In this document: positions 22,900 to 34,146 of the stretch, piece after piece
How positions within the stretch are numbered: the first letter of the stretch is position 1
How the letters are laid out: each line of letters opens with the position of its first letter
Assembly: GCA_000729835.1 (NCBI GenBank)
Contig: JFHB01000030.1
Span: 124,001-188,000 of the forward strand
DNA length: 64,000 bases
Origin: Atkinsonella hypoxylon
Taxonomy: Eukaryota > Ascomycota > Sordariomycetes > Hypocreales > Clavicipitaceae
Direction: 5' to 3'
The notes under the pieces: model-generated
Told to the model about the DNA's origin: nothing
Databases searched by the model: none
Seen by the model: the letters and a program-made list of their open reading frames with translations, nothing else
Translations under genes and position numbers: made by a program

Positions 22900-24595
22900 A
22901 TGGCCTTCATCTCATTGCAGTTCTTTTGGACACAGTGGTTAGTACTGTTGCAACGTCTGTCCAGACTGACTCGCGGGCTTTTAGGCGAAACCCAATCTGG
23001 AGATGAGTCGCGAAGCCCTCTCTCCTTGACGTCGGCTCAGCAGAACAAAGATGAGCATGTCTCCCTGGATGGGCATGTCCCCAGTAGCCAACTCGACCGG
23101 ACTGCGACTCTTGTATATCCACTTACAGAGCAGCAAGTAGAAGACTCTATTCAAGCGTTTCTTGTTTCCATCGACAAAACTGCCGTTTGTGATCTAGCTT
23201 CAAGACACAATGGCGGGAATTCGTGCACAATCGTCGATCAGCAAAATGGGAGTTTCAATATCTGCTTTTTCGTTCGCTTTGAGGCTGAAGATGCGACATG
23301 GGTTTTGAGAATTCCGATTCAACCTGTCGTCATGAATGCCTGGGACAAGGTTGTCAGTGAAGTTACAACCTTACAGTAGGTCACATCCACGACAGCTTGA
23401 AGAATGAACATTCACTTTTTTTTTTCTTGCGCTTAGGTACATCAAAACCAACACGACAATTCCATGCCCTCGAATATACACATACGGCAAGGATACCTCT
23501 CTTGTGAAGGACATGTCTACCCCATTTATGCTTATGGAGTTCATGCCCGGCCAACAACTTCACACCAGGACGTTCCTGCAAGCCACTGAACCTCAAAGAA
23601 GAAATCTGTATGCCGACCTTATCGATATCTTTGCACAGTTACGCAAACTCGAGTTTCCAGCCTCAGGATCATTAATGCCGAATCTGGATGATCCGGACGA
23701 CGGAAGAAATCCTATCCTTGGCCCACTACTTTCTATGGCTTTGAACGAATTCGACAGGAAGTCTCAGAAGCCATCATCTACGAGTGTCTTCAAATCTGTG
23801 CGACACTTCATAGATTTCCATTGCAACATACTAGTCGGAACTTTCCAATTGCCTGCCGAAGAACTTTCACTTAGTCAAGCGAGAAGGGAGATATTTGCAT
23901 TGGAGAGTGTACGTAAGGAGATTCAGAGACATATTGCTTTTGAAGATTCAAATAATGCATTTATATTAGCCCATCCGGACTTGAGATGCGGCAATATCAT
24001 TGTTGACGATGACTTCCACATTCTTGGAGTTGTTGACTGGGAATTTGCCGGTACGATTCCCCAGCAACTTTTTCTACCACCGCCGTGGATTACAGGCCAC
24101 GATCCCGACGCCCGTCTTATGGCCTCTGGTTTACGGATAGATCGGCATCGGATCTTGCAAGAATTCGGCACAGTGCTTCGGGACATGCGTAAGACATCAG
24201 CCAACGTGGCGCGACTATGGCCAGATTGGGGATTTGATGACGAACATGCCATCCGGACCAAGGGGCCTTTTTGGAAACTGGCACCCTTGTTCCAGATCTT
24301 ACAGCACCCTTCTAGTCTTACGAGTGTGTACTTGACCTGCATGTTCCCACAGTTATTCGGATTCGAATCCAATATGGACGAAATCATTGATTCTTTCTTT
24401 GAAGACAATTCGAGCCTTGCAGAGCAAGTTGAGCTTCAGCTTCAAGACTCAGAACGCTATACTGAATATTTGAGGGACAGGGGCTTACTCGTTCCTGATG
24501 AACGATCTCTACGAGCCCAGGAATGGCTCGAAAGGGCACAGGCAGTGCTCGAAGCTGTCAAGGCGAGGCCATCAATCTGCATAGACGACTTATAA
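22900..24595 (+). CDS. Aminoglycoside-phosphotransferase-type kinase-fold protein
   Basis: Two exons (22900-23375, 23437-24595) encode 544 aa; the GTAGGT donor and CTTAG acceptor join in phase. The kinase fold is recognisable from the beta strands CFFVRF and WVLRIPI (about residues 130-145), the hinge-like FMLMEFMPGQQL, the catalytic loop HPDLRCGNII and the metal-binding loop GVVDWEFAG. These match the APH/choline-kinase superfamily. Filamentous fungi carry many such genes of unknown substrate; nothing here indicates real antibiotic modification. The start is uncertain: an ATG at 22872 in another frame also opens a plausible leader. The N-terminus is hydrophobic for about 20 residues. It is convergent with the coiled-coil gene, 49 bp between stops. 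Confidence 0.85.
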
Positions 24596-24644
24596 TAAGG
24601 AGATTGAATAGCATCCATATTTTAACAAGCGCAAGAAGCTTGAT

Positions 24645-24995
24645 CTAGTAGTAATTTCCCTGGTGGCCTTGCGTAGCCGCCTTTAGTTTACGCTCCTGTC
24701 CCTGCAATTCTGCTAATTTGTACCACAGCCTGTAGATAACCACATCCTTGTCGGCCACCTGCTTTTCTAGATATTCTACCGTGGCACCCATGTTACCAGT
24801 TGCTTTATATCCTCTTTTCTCTCTGGACTTAGATGCACTTGCGGACATGAGTTGTATATTGGCGGATGAAACACCTTCTATTGTTTGAAGTAATTCCTGA
24901 CGACTTGCTTGTTCAGCTGTGTATTCGCGCATGAGCGCGCTGATTCGTTTTTGGACATCTTTGAGTTCGTTGTAGTCAGGATTGGCGCTGGTCAT
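24645..24995 (-). CDS. Small coiled-coil protein, unrecognised
   Basis: A single-exon frame of 116 aa from the ATG at 24995. An in-frame ATG at 25070 would add 25 residues that look like untranslated sequence. Two helical, charged segments are visible: ELKDVQKRISALMREYTAEQ at about residues 9-28, and VEYLEKQVADKDVVIYRLWY followed by KLAELQGQERKLKAA at about residues 73-107. They have heptad-like spacing of hydrophobic residues. There is no signal or membrane segment. The function is unknown. Confidence 0.55.
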   Translation of the reverse strand: MTSANPDYNELKDVQKRISALMREYTAEQASRQELLQTIEGVSSANIQLMSASASKSREKRGYKATGNMGATVEYLEKQVADKDVVIYRLWYKLAELQGQERKLKAATQGHQGNYY

Positions 24996-25861
24996 GACTA
25001 AAATGCCTGAATGCTTATTGTCGATGGGACAAGTGTGAAGTTGAACAAAGTTGGAAACCGGATGCGTCAATTGTTAAGAGCCGACTACATCACATGATAT
25101 TTGCTCAGTCAGTATGCATGCTGGTTCGATGGCCTTTCGAATTCCATGCACATGTTCCCACACTGGAAATATTTTGCTGATCTGACATGGATTGCATAAG
25201 ATGTTTCAGCGCACCTTTGCAATAGTTCTGGAACCTTTGCGTATTAGCCTCTAGTAGTTTCATCATGTCTCGGAAAACTCACAATGATGACACTTTCTTG
25301 GGCGATTAAAGGTCGTGGCCGGCTTACGATACTGACATAACCGGGATGATAGCCTCGACCCTTTGGCGCGATACCCGGCAGAAAATATGTTGATATAATA
25401 AGTCGCGAGACATGGAGCACCAAAAATAGAGAAGTTAAAGACTGCAAAGCCTTTCAAAAGCTGGTCACTTGCAGGGATTGTTTTCCAAGCGGTATCAGGT
25501 AGCGATACTGCTAATTACTTTCTTGTTGGCAGTTGAATTCTATAGAGTGTAAAGTATATTAAAGTATATTGAGTAGCCGTACAAGGAAGGAGTCACTGAT
25601 ATTCGATTAACAGTGAGGCTCGCGACAAGCTTGCTCCATTAATGATAGGCTACGACTACCATGCAAATGTCTGCATCCTTCCTCGCCATCCTTATCCACC
25701 TCCAACCACCGTCCTTTGAACCCCGCTCTGTTTTGACCTCGGACATCAGACATCAGACATCAGCCATCCACAGCCGTTAAGCCGTTAAGCCGTCAACCGT
25801 CAACCGTCATTTCATCTTCTGTCAATGCTCACCCGCAGATTATCGATTAAGACCGCCAAAG
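24996..25861. other. Gene-free stretch
   Basis: I see no supported gene. Short CATCAGA and CCGTTAAG/CCGTCAAC repeats at about 25740-25810 resemble the cluster at 22500-22550 and precede the zinc-finger-like gene. Confidence 0.5.
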
Positions 25862-26920
25862 ATGGATCGTGTTGACTCCGATGCTTTTTTCTGATTAACA
25901 TACTGACCATTTTCCAGTCTCGACTACAGAAGGCGGAATCTCGTTTGTCGGATGCCCAGGCTTGCCTCAATCACCTCAAGGTTGACTTTCAAGCATGGCT
26001 ATCTGTTTCTGCCTCCGGCGCATCTCCTGGTGATATCATGCCTCGAAGATTGAATGGCTTCAAGTCAACTAGTCGTCGCTACAAGCAATGCCAACATTCT
26101 GATTGTTCTGGTTCTTTCAAAACCGAATTCAACCAGCGAAAAAACCTTATTCGACGCTATACGTCTCGTACAGTCTCCAGATTTAAAGCTTTCGCCATTG
26201 TAAGCTAGATTTAATAACAAATGGCAGATGTTAAACTTCACGAAAAGTGCATATACTGCCGAACAATAACAGAGGATGGCAGCAAATACATAGCACATTT
26301 GAGCAGTTGCAAGGAGAAGGCTACTACGACCGTTTCCAGAAAGGAGATTCGCAAGGCGACAAAGCGCCGGAAATACACCCTTCAAGAGGCTCGGGCTGCC
26401 ATTGACCAACATTTTGGGCACGAGAAAGACGGTATCGGAAAACGAGACATCAGTCACGCGCAGCCGTCATCACCGACCAGACCATCTGCGTATGAAACAC
26501 TTATGGTCGCTGCACGGCCATCTACCCAAGACTACGGTCAGTCAAGCAATTGACGATCCTTGGTACCTGACCAACTACAGGCAACAGCTCGTGCTGGAGC
26601 TTGAATACCCAACTAGCCGTGCATTCAGGCTCCGATGCGTTCCCTACACATTCGTTCCACAGAGTGTGATTGAAAAGCCTGTCCAGGCGACCGCAGTACG
26701 ACCTGTATTGGCTGATTATTCTATAGACCTGGATCCTCCATTCGAAGTGTCTGCCTCTTTGTTTGCACCGGACCCAAGTTTGGGAGCAAACCTGCATTCA
26801 TTGACGTTGTCGCAATTACCATATCCTATTAACGAGCGAATTCATTCGATGCCTATGTCACAAGCAGTCTATTACAACTCAAAGTCTTATTATGCTGTCC
26901 AATTCCATCATACCTCCTGA
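25862..26920 (+). CDS. Zinc-finger-like protein, tentative four-exon model
   Basis: My model is 25862-25870, 25918-26167, 26228-26431 and 26481-26920 (300 aa), in phase throughout. The second exon encodes a helix (SRLQKAESRLSDAQ) and a first Cys pair (CQHSDC). Splicing 26167 to 26228 joins RRYTS to a new His (HVKLHEKCIYC), giving a C2H2-like finger whose first expected His is Arg. A second intact motif, CIYC-x12-H-x3-C, follows. Then come a basic segment (RKEIRKATKRRK) and a Tyr/Pro-rich C-terminus without a known domain. The first donor (GTTGAC) is weak, and the alternative reading from the ATG meets a stop after ten codons, so decay is possible. It could act on nucleic acid, but that is inference. 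Confidence 0.45.
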
Positions 26921-26943
26921 TATGAAGATCAATAGGACATTTA

Positions 26944-27552
26944 TTATGACTTGTTGGAGGCAGTACCTGCCGAATCAGCCGCTCCCCTATTTCCTGGGTT
27001 TGGAAGAGAATTGCCCATGGCAATAATTCCTGGGTAAAAAAATTTAATATTCATACCCATAACTTCGTCGGTCATTTTGGGTACAGTATCAGAGAGAGGA
27101 AGGTGTAGGAATATCTTCGCCCAGTGTTTGGCCTCATCAAGTGCCATAATGCCCAGCAAGACAAATTTTCCTCTTTTTGATTTTCCATCAGAATGGTGCA
27201 TCTACTATAGCTCTGGCATATCTTCAGAATTGAAATTTATGAGTCAGGGGAAATAACCTGCAATCCACCAGATTCCGTTATTACATCGACTAGCTCAATG
27301 CCGAGAGAAACAAGCGACTCGCCGGATTCGTCGTGCTTATCCAGTAATGTGAACAATCCATTTTTTGCGTCGACTCCACCAACGTCATGAAGGTGGGATC
27401 GAGGGTACATAGCCATTTCTGAATTTTTGGACCAGACAGACACAACCAAGATTTGCAGTTCCGGCGATTTAGGTTGAATGCAGTGGATTCTTCTAGTCTT
27501 TCCAAACTTTTTATAGAATCCAAGGTCGATCGATCCAAGAAGGATTGGATAA
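26944..27552 (-). CDS. Unrecognised gene, 3' exons only
   Basis: Two exons (27258-27552 and 26944-27201) join in phase through an intron with a weak GTTATT donor. They read through RRIHCIQPKSPELQILVVSV, MYPRSHLHDVGGVDAKNGL and ESGGLQ, then KFVLLGIMALDEAKHWAKIF. The layout (a YPxSH motif, an NGL turn, a GGL strand, then a hydrophobic strand with a following helix) loosely recalls cupin-type dioxygenases such as the PhyH family, but I cannot confirm this. The acceptor at 27553 implies upstream exons on the minus strand, perhaps at 27720-27895, which I could not join in phase. The gene may be intact with missed exons, or decayed. Confidence 0.3.
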
Positions 27553-28748
27553 CTTGACGGACGAGATAAAAATGAGTAAATATATAATTTGTGCTTATTT
27601 AGACATGCCTACCTCTTTGTTGTCAGTACTGCGTCTCCTAAGCTTGTTCACCACGGTCTACCTTTCCATTGTTAACATGTGACCACCAGCCAGAACCATT
27701 CAGAGCCAGTAGCCCTACCTTGGTACATGTTAGAATGGACGGCCAGAGAATGACATGGATTGCTTCTAAAAGTCGCTGTTGGAAAACTGTGAAGAGATAG
27801 TTGTGCCACGGCCGGGACATTAGTACTGGTGCACTACGTGGAATCAAACCAGCAAACTCCAAGTAGGGGCTAGTGGATAAGGGAATCAGGACCAAGCTTC
27901 ACCCGAGCTATATTAAACGCCTGCTTAAACCTAGATTCGTTTGTCTTTCTTAAGTACAGCTCTAAGTCTCTTCTCCCATGTCATGGAAGTCTCCCTTTGC
28001 AATGACACTATCGCCACTCCATACAAAGCACAGCAGCGTAAATGAAGCTCGGCGTTTCTGTAATTGGAATTGGCCGGAGCGGGTCACGGACGTTACTAGA
28101 AGCAGGAGCTGGACGGAGAAAGGACGCAGAAGTGGTGTGCCCAGACTCTAGACACGTTTGGATTCGGAACATATTGGTATCTGCGCAGGAGGTCAAGAGC
28201 TCAACGAAAGCTTGGCCACAAGGTGAATGGATCTGGCATGCGGAAGCCGATCGTGGAGTAACTGTATGTACAAAAAAAATACGTAATGTGACTAATAAAA
28301 ATACATTGTTATAGCAATAGTAAGAAGGGGAAGTGCGTACGCACAATTCGCATGTCCGATCCAAAATAGTAGTATCCCTATATACTAATGCAGTGTGTTT
28401 CCCCGGACTCTGTAGTGCGCTAGACGACGTGTCCATCCTCAATTCGATACTCCTCGCTCCAGAACCAAGGAATAAAATAACTCCGGACACCAATGGCCCA
28501 GGTGCACATGCTAGCCACATGCGGAAAGCAAGAGACCCGAAGCAACTAAGTTGCGGAATATGGTGTTGAGAAATGCCAAGAAACATCACATCATGGATGT
28601 GTGTTGAGCGTGGTGAAAATAAAAGACCATATCAAACACTGTGGTTTGCAGTACTCAACGTTTAGGTGACACGATAAGCACTGTATACATTAGTTAACTT
28701 AGACTTGAACCAGTCACCGGAAGGAACGGGTGGAAGGAAAGCGAAAAC
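27553..28748. other. Unassigned stretch
   Basis: It may include upstream exons of the minus-strand gene at 26944-27552. Open frames of 193 aa (minus) and 90 aa (plus) overlap at 28008-28589; neither looks like a real protein. Confidence 0.4.
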
Positions 28749-29796
28749 TTACTCAATGATGAGCTCTTCGCCGGACCACATGCCGCTGGCCACCCACAAG
28801 CCGCAGTTGACGATGTCGGCGTACCTGTTATCGGGCGTCTTAACTGTGGCAAACATGCGGAAGCCATACCGGCGGGGATCAATATCCTTCGCCTCGCCAG
28901 GGCCGAGGAGGGAGTCGAGAATGTCGCAAGGACCAGACAGAGACCCTCGTGTTCGCATCTCGAGACTGATTTTTTGAAAGTGTTCAATCAACCGCTTGCA
29001 GTCGTACCGACGCGAAAATAGATGACAACTTACATGGCTGATGGTTGATCAGTAGTCTGCAGTACGAAGGCACCTTCAACGATGCGAATGGGTCGGAAGC
29101 CTCTTGCTTGGCCCAGATCATAGCCTCCGGCCTGCGTCATAATTATCAGTGGTGATATGCGCGCTATGTTACGCAACTCAATTACTCACAAGAACTCGTC
29201 CGTGGCCAAATGAGCCGGACCACTGCCCTGCAGCCACCGTCTTTATTTCTTTCTTCACTCTGTTTTCTACACGCGAAGGCTCTGGGTTCAGAGCAACAGC
29301 GATGCGAAAGTCGAACTCCAGGGCAGGCATGGGAAACGAAATGGCCGGTCTTGGGAAATGCGGCAACGCCCTCCTGCATGTTTCCTCCACACTTTGTTGA
29401 CTGAACAAGCTACCACTGTATTAGCCACGATGGGAATAGAAACTGCAATCTGCACTGCGTATATATAGAAAGGGAGGGAAAGACATCGTCTGCGACATAC
29501 CTGCTAATATTGCTGCTTCCAGAATCCGACATGTCATCGTAATATTCGCTATAGTGCGGTGGCACAATGGGTTGCATCACAAAATTAGATGGATTCATCG
29601 GACTGGAACCAGCATTGAAACCGGTCATCAAGCCTGGCGCTGTCGTTTTGGTGTGCCAATCGTCAAGATGCAGGTCATCCATTCTACCATCTTGGTTGAC
29701 CTTGGCCGTGTGTGGTGGAGGACAAGGCACAGACGATGCCAAGTCAGTTAGAGTCGTGGTTGGAGGCAACGAAAAGGTTTCTGTGTCGGTAGCCAT
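28749..29796 (-). CDS. DUF3237-family protein
   Basis: Four exons (29501-29796, 29190-29409, 29034-29131, 28749-28965) encode 276 aa; the GTATGT, GTGAGT and GTAAGT donors and all phases agree. Residues 1 to about 110 are Pro/Ser/Asp-rich and probably disordered. The core starts at ALEFDFRIAVALNP. It continues through VAAGQWSGSFGHGRVL, AGGYDLG, RIVEGAFVLQT and MRTRGSLSGPCD, and ends with RYGFRMFATVKT and YADIVNCGLWVASG. This order of strands matches DUF3237, a small beta-barrel family found in bacteria and fungi. Its biochemical role is unknown. It has no signal peptide. Most family members are about 150-170 aa, so the long N-terminal extension is unusual. Confidence 0.8.
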
Positions 29797-30781
29797 GTGT
29801 AGTCCCTTGATTCTTTGCTATGCAAATCCCAAATAAAAAAAGGAAACAGTGTGCTGATACTAGAAACGAAAACGCCACTGTTTGATGTTTTTAAATACGT
29901 GTCAGCGTTGTAAAATAGAATTGTGATAGAACGTAGAGTAGGGAATTCGGCTATGAGTGGGCTCGGTTGTAGAGAGTTTAAATTTAAATAAAATTCAATC
30001 CATAGTTAGCGCACTTGCAAGAAAGGAAAGAGGATGCAGTCGAATCGCTTGCAAACATTGACCAAGATTGCCAGAGGTATTTGAATGCACCCCGGCCTCA
30101 CCCTTGCCAGATAAAAGTAGCAATGAATGAAGATAACAGTGGTGATCGGACGCCTCAATGCAGAGGTGTGGGCTGATGCAAGCAGCGAGTGAGTCGACAA
30201 ATTGAGGGAAATTAGGGGACGTATGGAAATCTGATGGTACGAGAGAGGTCGAGGTGAGCCGACAGTCCGGAAGAGCGAGGCGCCAGAGAACAAAACGACT
30301 GACTGCTAAGATCGGAAGTGTGACGGGTCTGGTTGCAGAGGCAGAATGAAGACCGGGGATTTCAACTTGCAAGGTTGTTACATGAATTCTCCTATCATAG
30401 GTACTTTCTCATAGCTGGCCGGATGGGGCGGAACATTTTTGCAATATTGAACAGCAAGCAATTCACTCCGAGTCAGCTTGCTTACATCGCCAGGTGGGGA
30501 GCTATAACTAAAACCCAAGCACAATCAATACATTACATGGTACTTGCTCTAATATTCGAGCCAAGCCATGAAGGTATGGTCCCACGGTAGTACCACTGAA
30601 TGGTCAGCAAGCTGCCCCGTATACATTAAGATGACAGCCGGTTGACAGGCGCAACCGGATGATGATGATTTACGTGCACTTGCCAGAACTGAAACTTCAC
30701 GTAGGGAATTTCCGATAAGGTTTACGGTCGCACGTTGCTAGCTCGCTTGGCCAGCAAAGCGGTTGGCGGCAGCTGGGGGTG

Positions 30782-30816
30782 GGGCATCTTGGGCATCTTG
30801 GGCATCTTGGGCATCT
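30782..30816. repeat. Tandem repeat, 9-bp unit x3.9
   Basis: GGGCATCTT is repeated almost four times. Confidence 0.9.
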
Positions 30817-31490
30817 GGCACATAAGTTAGCACACACTTGGCAAGGAAGGAGGTTACGGAGTACTCTCCCGAGTTACTGCCAAAGGAAGCAGCCAATCAG
30901 TTCTTTGACTACGACTGGAATCCCGTTCCTATGGTGGCATATTAATCATACTCTTTGAAGGAAGGTAAAAAATTCAGATTGGTGACCGACGGGTCGGAGG
31001 AGGCAGATGCAGGAACACGGACCATGCAATCACTATCAAGCGGCGCGTCTTTCCCACGGTTCACTCTAAATGCATCTATGTTCATAAAAGTCTCTGACAG
31101 CATTGGAATATTTATGGGCGCGCCACGAACCCTTTTACACGTAATTATGTTCGGTTTCGACTTTCGTGCTCCTTCCCTTCTACCACGGATGTCCACGTGT
31201 CCGACATTGTACGAGCAAAGGTACCTAGTAGGTAATTTGTGATGTCTTGCGGACCATCCAATCTGGAAGAAAGAAAGAAAAAAAAAAAATCGCTCGTGGG
31301 CTGGCTGATAGACCAATAGACCAATCGAATAACACGATGAAGGATGAAGGAGGGTATTTACGTAAAGTCCACTATCCCTTCCTGCCTGCGCGTAGGCAGC
31401 AGCAACAGATCAAAACTCTCGGAGCTCAAAGGTACTTCAATCTACGGCGTACGTGCGAAGCGAAGATGGCTGCCTCTACTCAATAACAGG

Positions 31491-31528
31491 ACTGTACTGT
31501 ACTGTACTGTACTGTACTGTACTGTACT
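31491..31528. repeat. (ACTGT)n pentanucleotide microsatellite
   Basis: About 7.6 perfect ACTGT units. Confidence 0.95.
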
Positions 31529-31746
31529 TGAAATGTATAGTGCGCATCATGAGTAGATCGGCACAACTGACGCAGCGATGATAGAAATCTTATTTCACGC
31601 CGTATCTTCCGGAAGGGTTCTCTTTCGTCAGACGGCCGAGCCGCTGCATCATGCGGACATCCCTCCAAAGCAGACAGTGCGCCGCAACATAAAGGTTCCA
31701 ACGTGCTTCTGACAGCTGTACTAATACCGTACCGGGTATAACAGTT

Positions 31747-31781
31747 GTGTCGTGTCGTGTCGTGTCGTGTCGTGTCGTGTC
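31747..31781. repeat. (GTGTC)n pentanucleotide microsatellite
   Basis: Seven perfect GTGTC units, only 220 bp from the ACTGT array. Confidence 0.95.
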
Positions 31782-33173
31782 TGGTTTTATGTCGTAGTGT
31801 TACGGGAGCATGCTACCCACACGAACAAAGCCAGCCGGCACGGCAACAATCATTCGACGCCGCCAACCCCATATGCCTATCAAACGCCAATTAGTTATAC
31901 TTCAATACCTACAAACTCCAATCTTGGCGGACGGCACAAGGAGATCTGTGCGCATCGGGCTGCCCTTGGAGGCCATGATATGACCCGTCCTTACCGCTAC
32001 AGCCGCTGCAGTGCACCCCAGCTCTTTTTTATCTCGCCTGGGTAGAACATGTGAACTCTGGATTTGGTACAGTAATTTAGGCTACAGCGGTACGGCATGC
32101 TGTCTGGTATCAATTCCGCCTCGGATGCGATCTCCCGAGATATGCATATTGGCCGTATGCCTCCTACATCACATAAGCTTGGAGCATGTCGTTGATTCAT
32201 GTCAATGAGCCCGCAGGGAGAGGTAGGCTGGAGTTAACGTTGCTTCTTTGGGTAATCATTCGTAATGTAGCTGCGACTACAGCTACGTGCAACATTGTAT
32301 TAGATCTTGCTACCAATGAATACCATCATGGCACAATGCAACACGGGCAATGATTATGTACGATGGTCAACTATGTCACTAGTTAATGATAAGTCCAAGC
32401 TGACTGGCACGCTAGGCTACATTCGCAACCAGCAAAATCAGCCTTCAAAGAGCCGCCATATTTAGAGGAGAATTGTAGAAGCTCCGTTGGGCTCCTTTCT
32501 GCTCCATTTGGGCAACCAGCTGAAATCATTATTGCGTGATAGCTCCGGCTGTAAAGTGAAGTTGTGGAACTAGATCCCGTCATGGCAGTAGCAATGGGCC
32601 ATCCCCTAGCCGAAAAGCACCAGACTGCAAAATACCTGGAACGCCCGGCCCGACAGAGATGGTCAGAGTGAATTTCAGTTCGACGTACTGATGCATAGGT
32701 AAACGTTTTCGACAAAAAACCTGATACAAGAAGGACATTTCGTTGCAGACTGACCAACATTTTGCATCCTCCATATCATTAAGTAGATGAGTTTTCTGAT
32801 TGGCCCGGACGCATGCGGCACAGAGTGAGCAAATGGACCAAGCGTAAGTGTCATTCCTGGACCATATTCGTGCTTCTCCAGGCCAGCCTTCCTTCTGTTG
32901 CTCTGCAGGTCTTCAGACAGCAAGCACTATTTCCTTGCTTCATCGATATTTTACAAAATGACGATGCAAGGGCTGCTCATTGCATGCCAAGCGGAGCAGA
33001 TCGGTCGAAATCGCCCCAGGTAATATCCGCGAACCAAATTCAGCTCCAAGGATTCTCAGCTGTGATTAAAGTAGGAATTGGCCGATAGTGTGCATCTCAT
33101 CAGCAAGCACCAACATCAGGCTGAGTGCCTGTCGGGCGCATGCATTCCGTACTCGAAGAAATACGAAGCAAGG

Positions 33174-33741
33174 TCATTTCAACGTGATGGCAACCTCCAA
33201 GCAGCTCACGTTCCTGACCCTACTCTCATCCTCCACCTCGCCACCATCTTGCACAACGATGTCGTCAACCGTCTTGACCGTCCTAGTCCATAGCGAAACA
33301 TCGCAATCGCCTTCCTGCTCGAACCAAGTTGCCAGGCTGAGTGTCTTTTTAATGGCCTTACCCGTGCCCATAACCGTCACGACCAGCGGTCTGGTGGCGT
33401 CACTTGCTGTGTTGGTGCTCCGCTTGAGAGCCTCCATGCGAGAATGCAGAGGTGCGTTCTTGGGGGCTGGTGCTGAGCGGAGAGACCGAGCGAGTTGCTT
33501 GCGGACGCGCTTGACAGCGGAGATGAAGGGGGTCTTGGAGGAGATGTAGACGGTTGGGGATTTGGATGATGAGGACAGCTGAGGTCTCATTAGGGGACGT
33601 TTCTGTACATGTGCGCCTAGGGGTGGTGTCAATGGGCAAGTCTGTGTTTGTTGTTTGGAGGGCTGGTAGAAACATACCCTCTGGTACCGGCGGGAGTTTA
33701 TGCATATGGTTTTGTTCTGCGGCGGATTGTGTTTCCGCCAT
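33174..33741 (-). CDS. POP7: Ribonuclease P/MRP subunit POP7 (Rpp20)
   Basis: Two exons (33678-33741, 33174-33616) encode 168 aa; the GTATGT donor and CTAG acceptor join in phase 1. After a short N-terminus (HKLPPVPEGAHVQKRPL), an Alba-like fold begins at SPTVYISSKTPFISAVKRVRKQL, with the RNA-binding loop region around GTGKAIKKTLSLATWFEQ and the closing strand RNVSCLEVAITLK. Pop7 binds the P3 arm of RNase P and RNase MRP RNA together with Pop6. It acts in the nucleus or nucleolus in tRNA and rRNA processing. The length fits fungal members. It is divergent with the Rogdi/RAV2 gene, 405 bp between starts. Confidence 0.9.
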
Positions 33742-34146
33742 CGCGGATAAACGCTGTTAACTTGGAACAAATAGAAAAGGTTAGGTCCAATGTTGAATCT
33801 TCCTGATAGATAAGATGGACATGAGAATCAACCCATGCTAGCACCGGGAAGAGAATTATTGCCTCAAGGCTCATGAGAGTGAAGTTTTGTCATGTACGGA
33901 AGCTGCAAGGTTGAGGATAATCCAGGACCCACACAAGCAGTCACAGGCCAAAGCCAAACACCGCTCCCCACCACCCACTTAAACCAGACATCTACACAGC
34001 CAACGTCATCGTCATCGCGTTGACCATGGCTCGCTCAGCATCATAGCGCAAGCTTGCTCTTTGGATTTTTTTTTCATTTTCATTTTTTTTTTTCAGACTC
34101 ACCACATAAAGAAAAAAGAAAAAAAAAAGAAAAAAGAATACTAACC

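Larger units (their letters stand above)
29797..33173. other. Gene-free stretch of 3.4 kb with pentanucleotide and other repeats
   Basis: No open frame here gave a convincing gene. Frames on the minus strand at 32383-32923 and 30942-31316 are Cys- or Lys-containing but have no recognisable domain. Three tandem repeats occur at 30782, 31491 and 31747. Confidence 0.5.

Noticed and set aside
22900..24595. Reading the APH-type gene as an antibiotic-resistance gene
   Set aside because: Fungal APH-fold proteins are numerous with unknown substrates; nothing in the context indicates resistance.
27830..27860. A tRNA T-arm-like GGTTTGATTCC on the minus strand
   Set aside because: The flanking bases do not form a T stem, anticodon arm or acceptor stem.
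28008..28589. 193-aa minus-strand open frame
   Set aside because: The sequence looks random, has no motif, and overlaps plus-strand frames; no splice signals support it.
32383..32923. Minus-strand Cys-containing frames that could be exons
   Set aside because: I could not join them with splice sites in phase and saw no domain.
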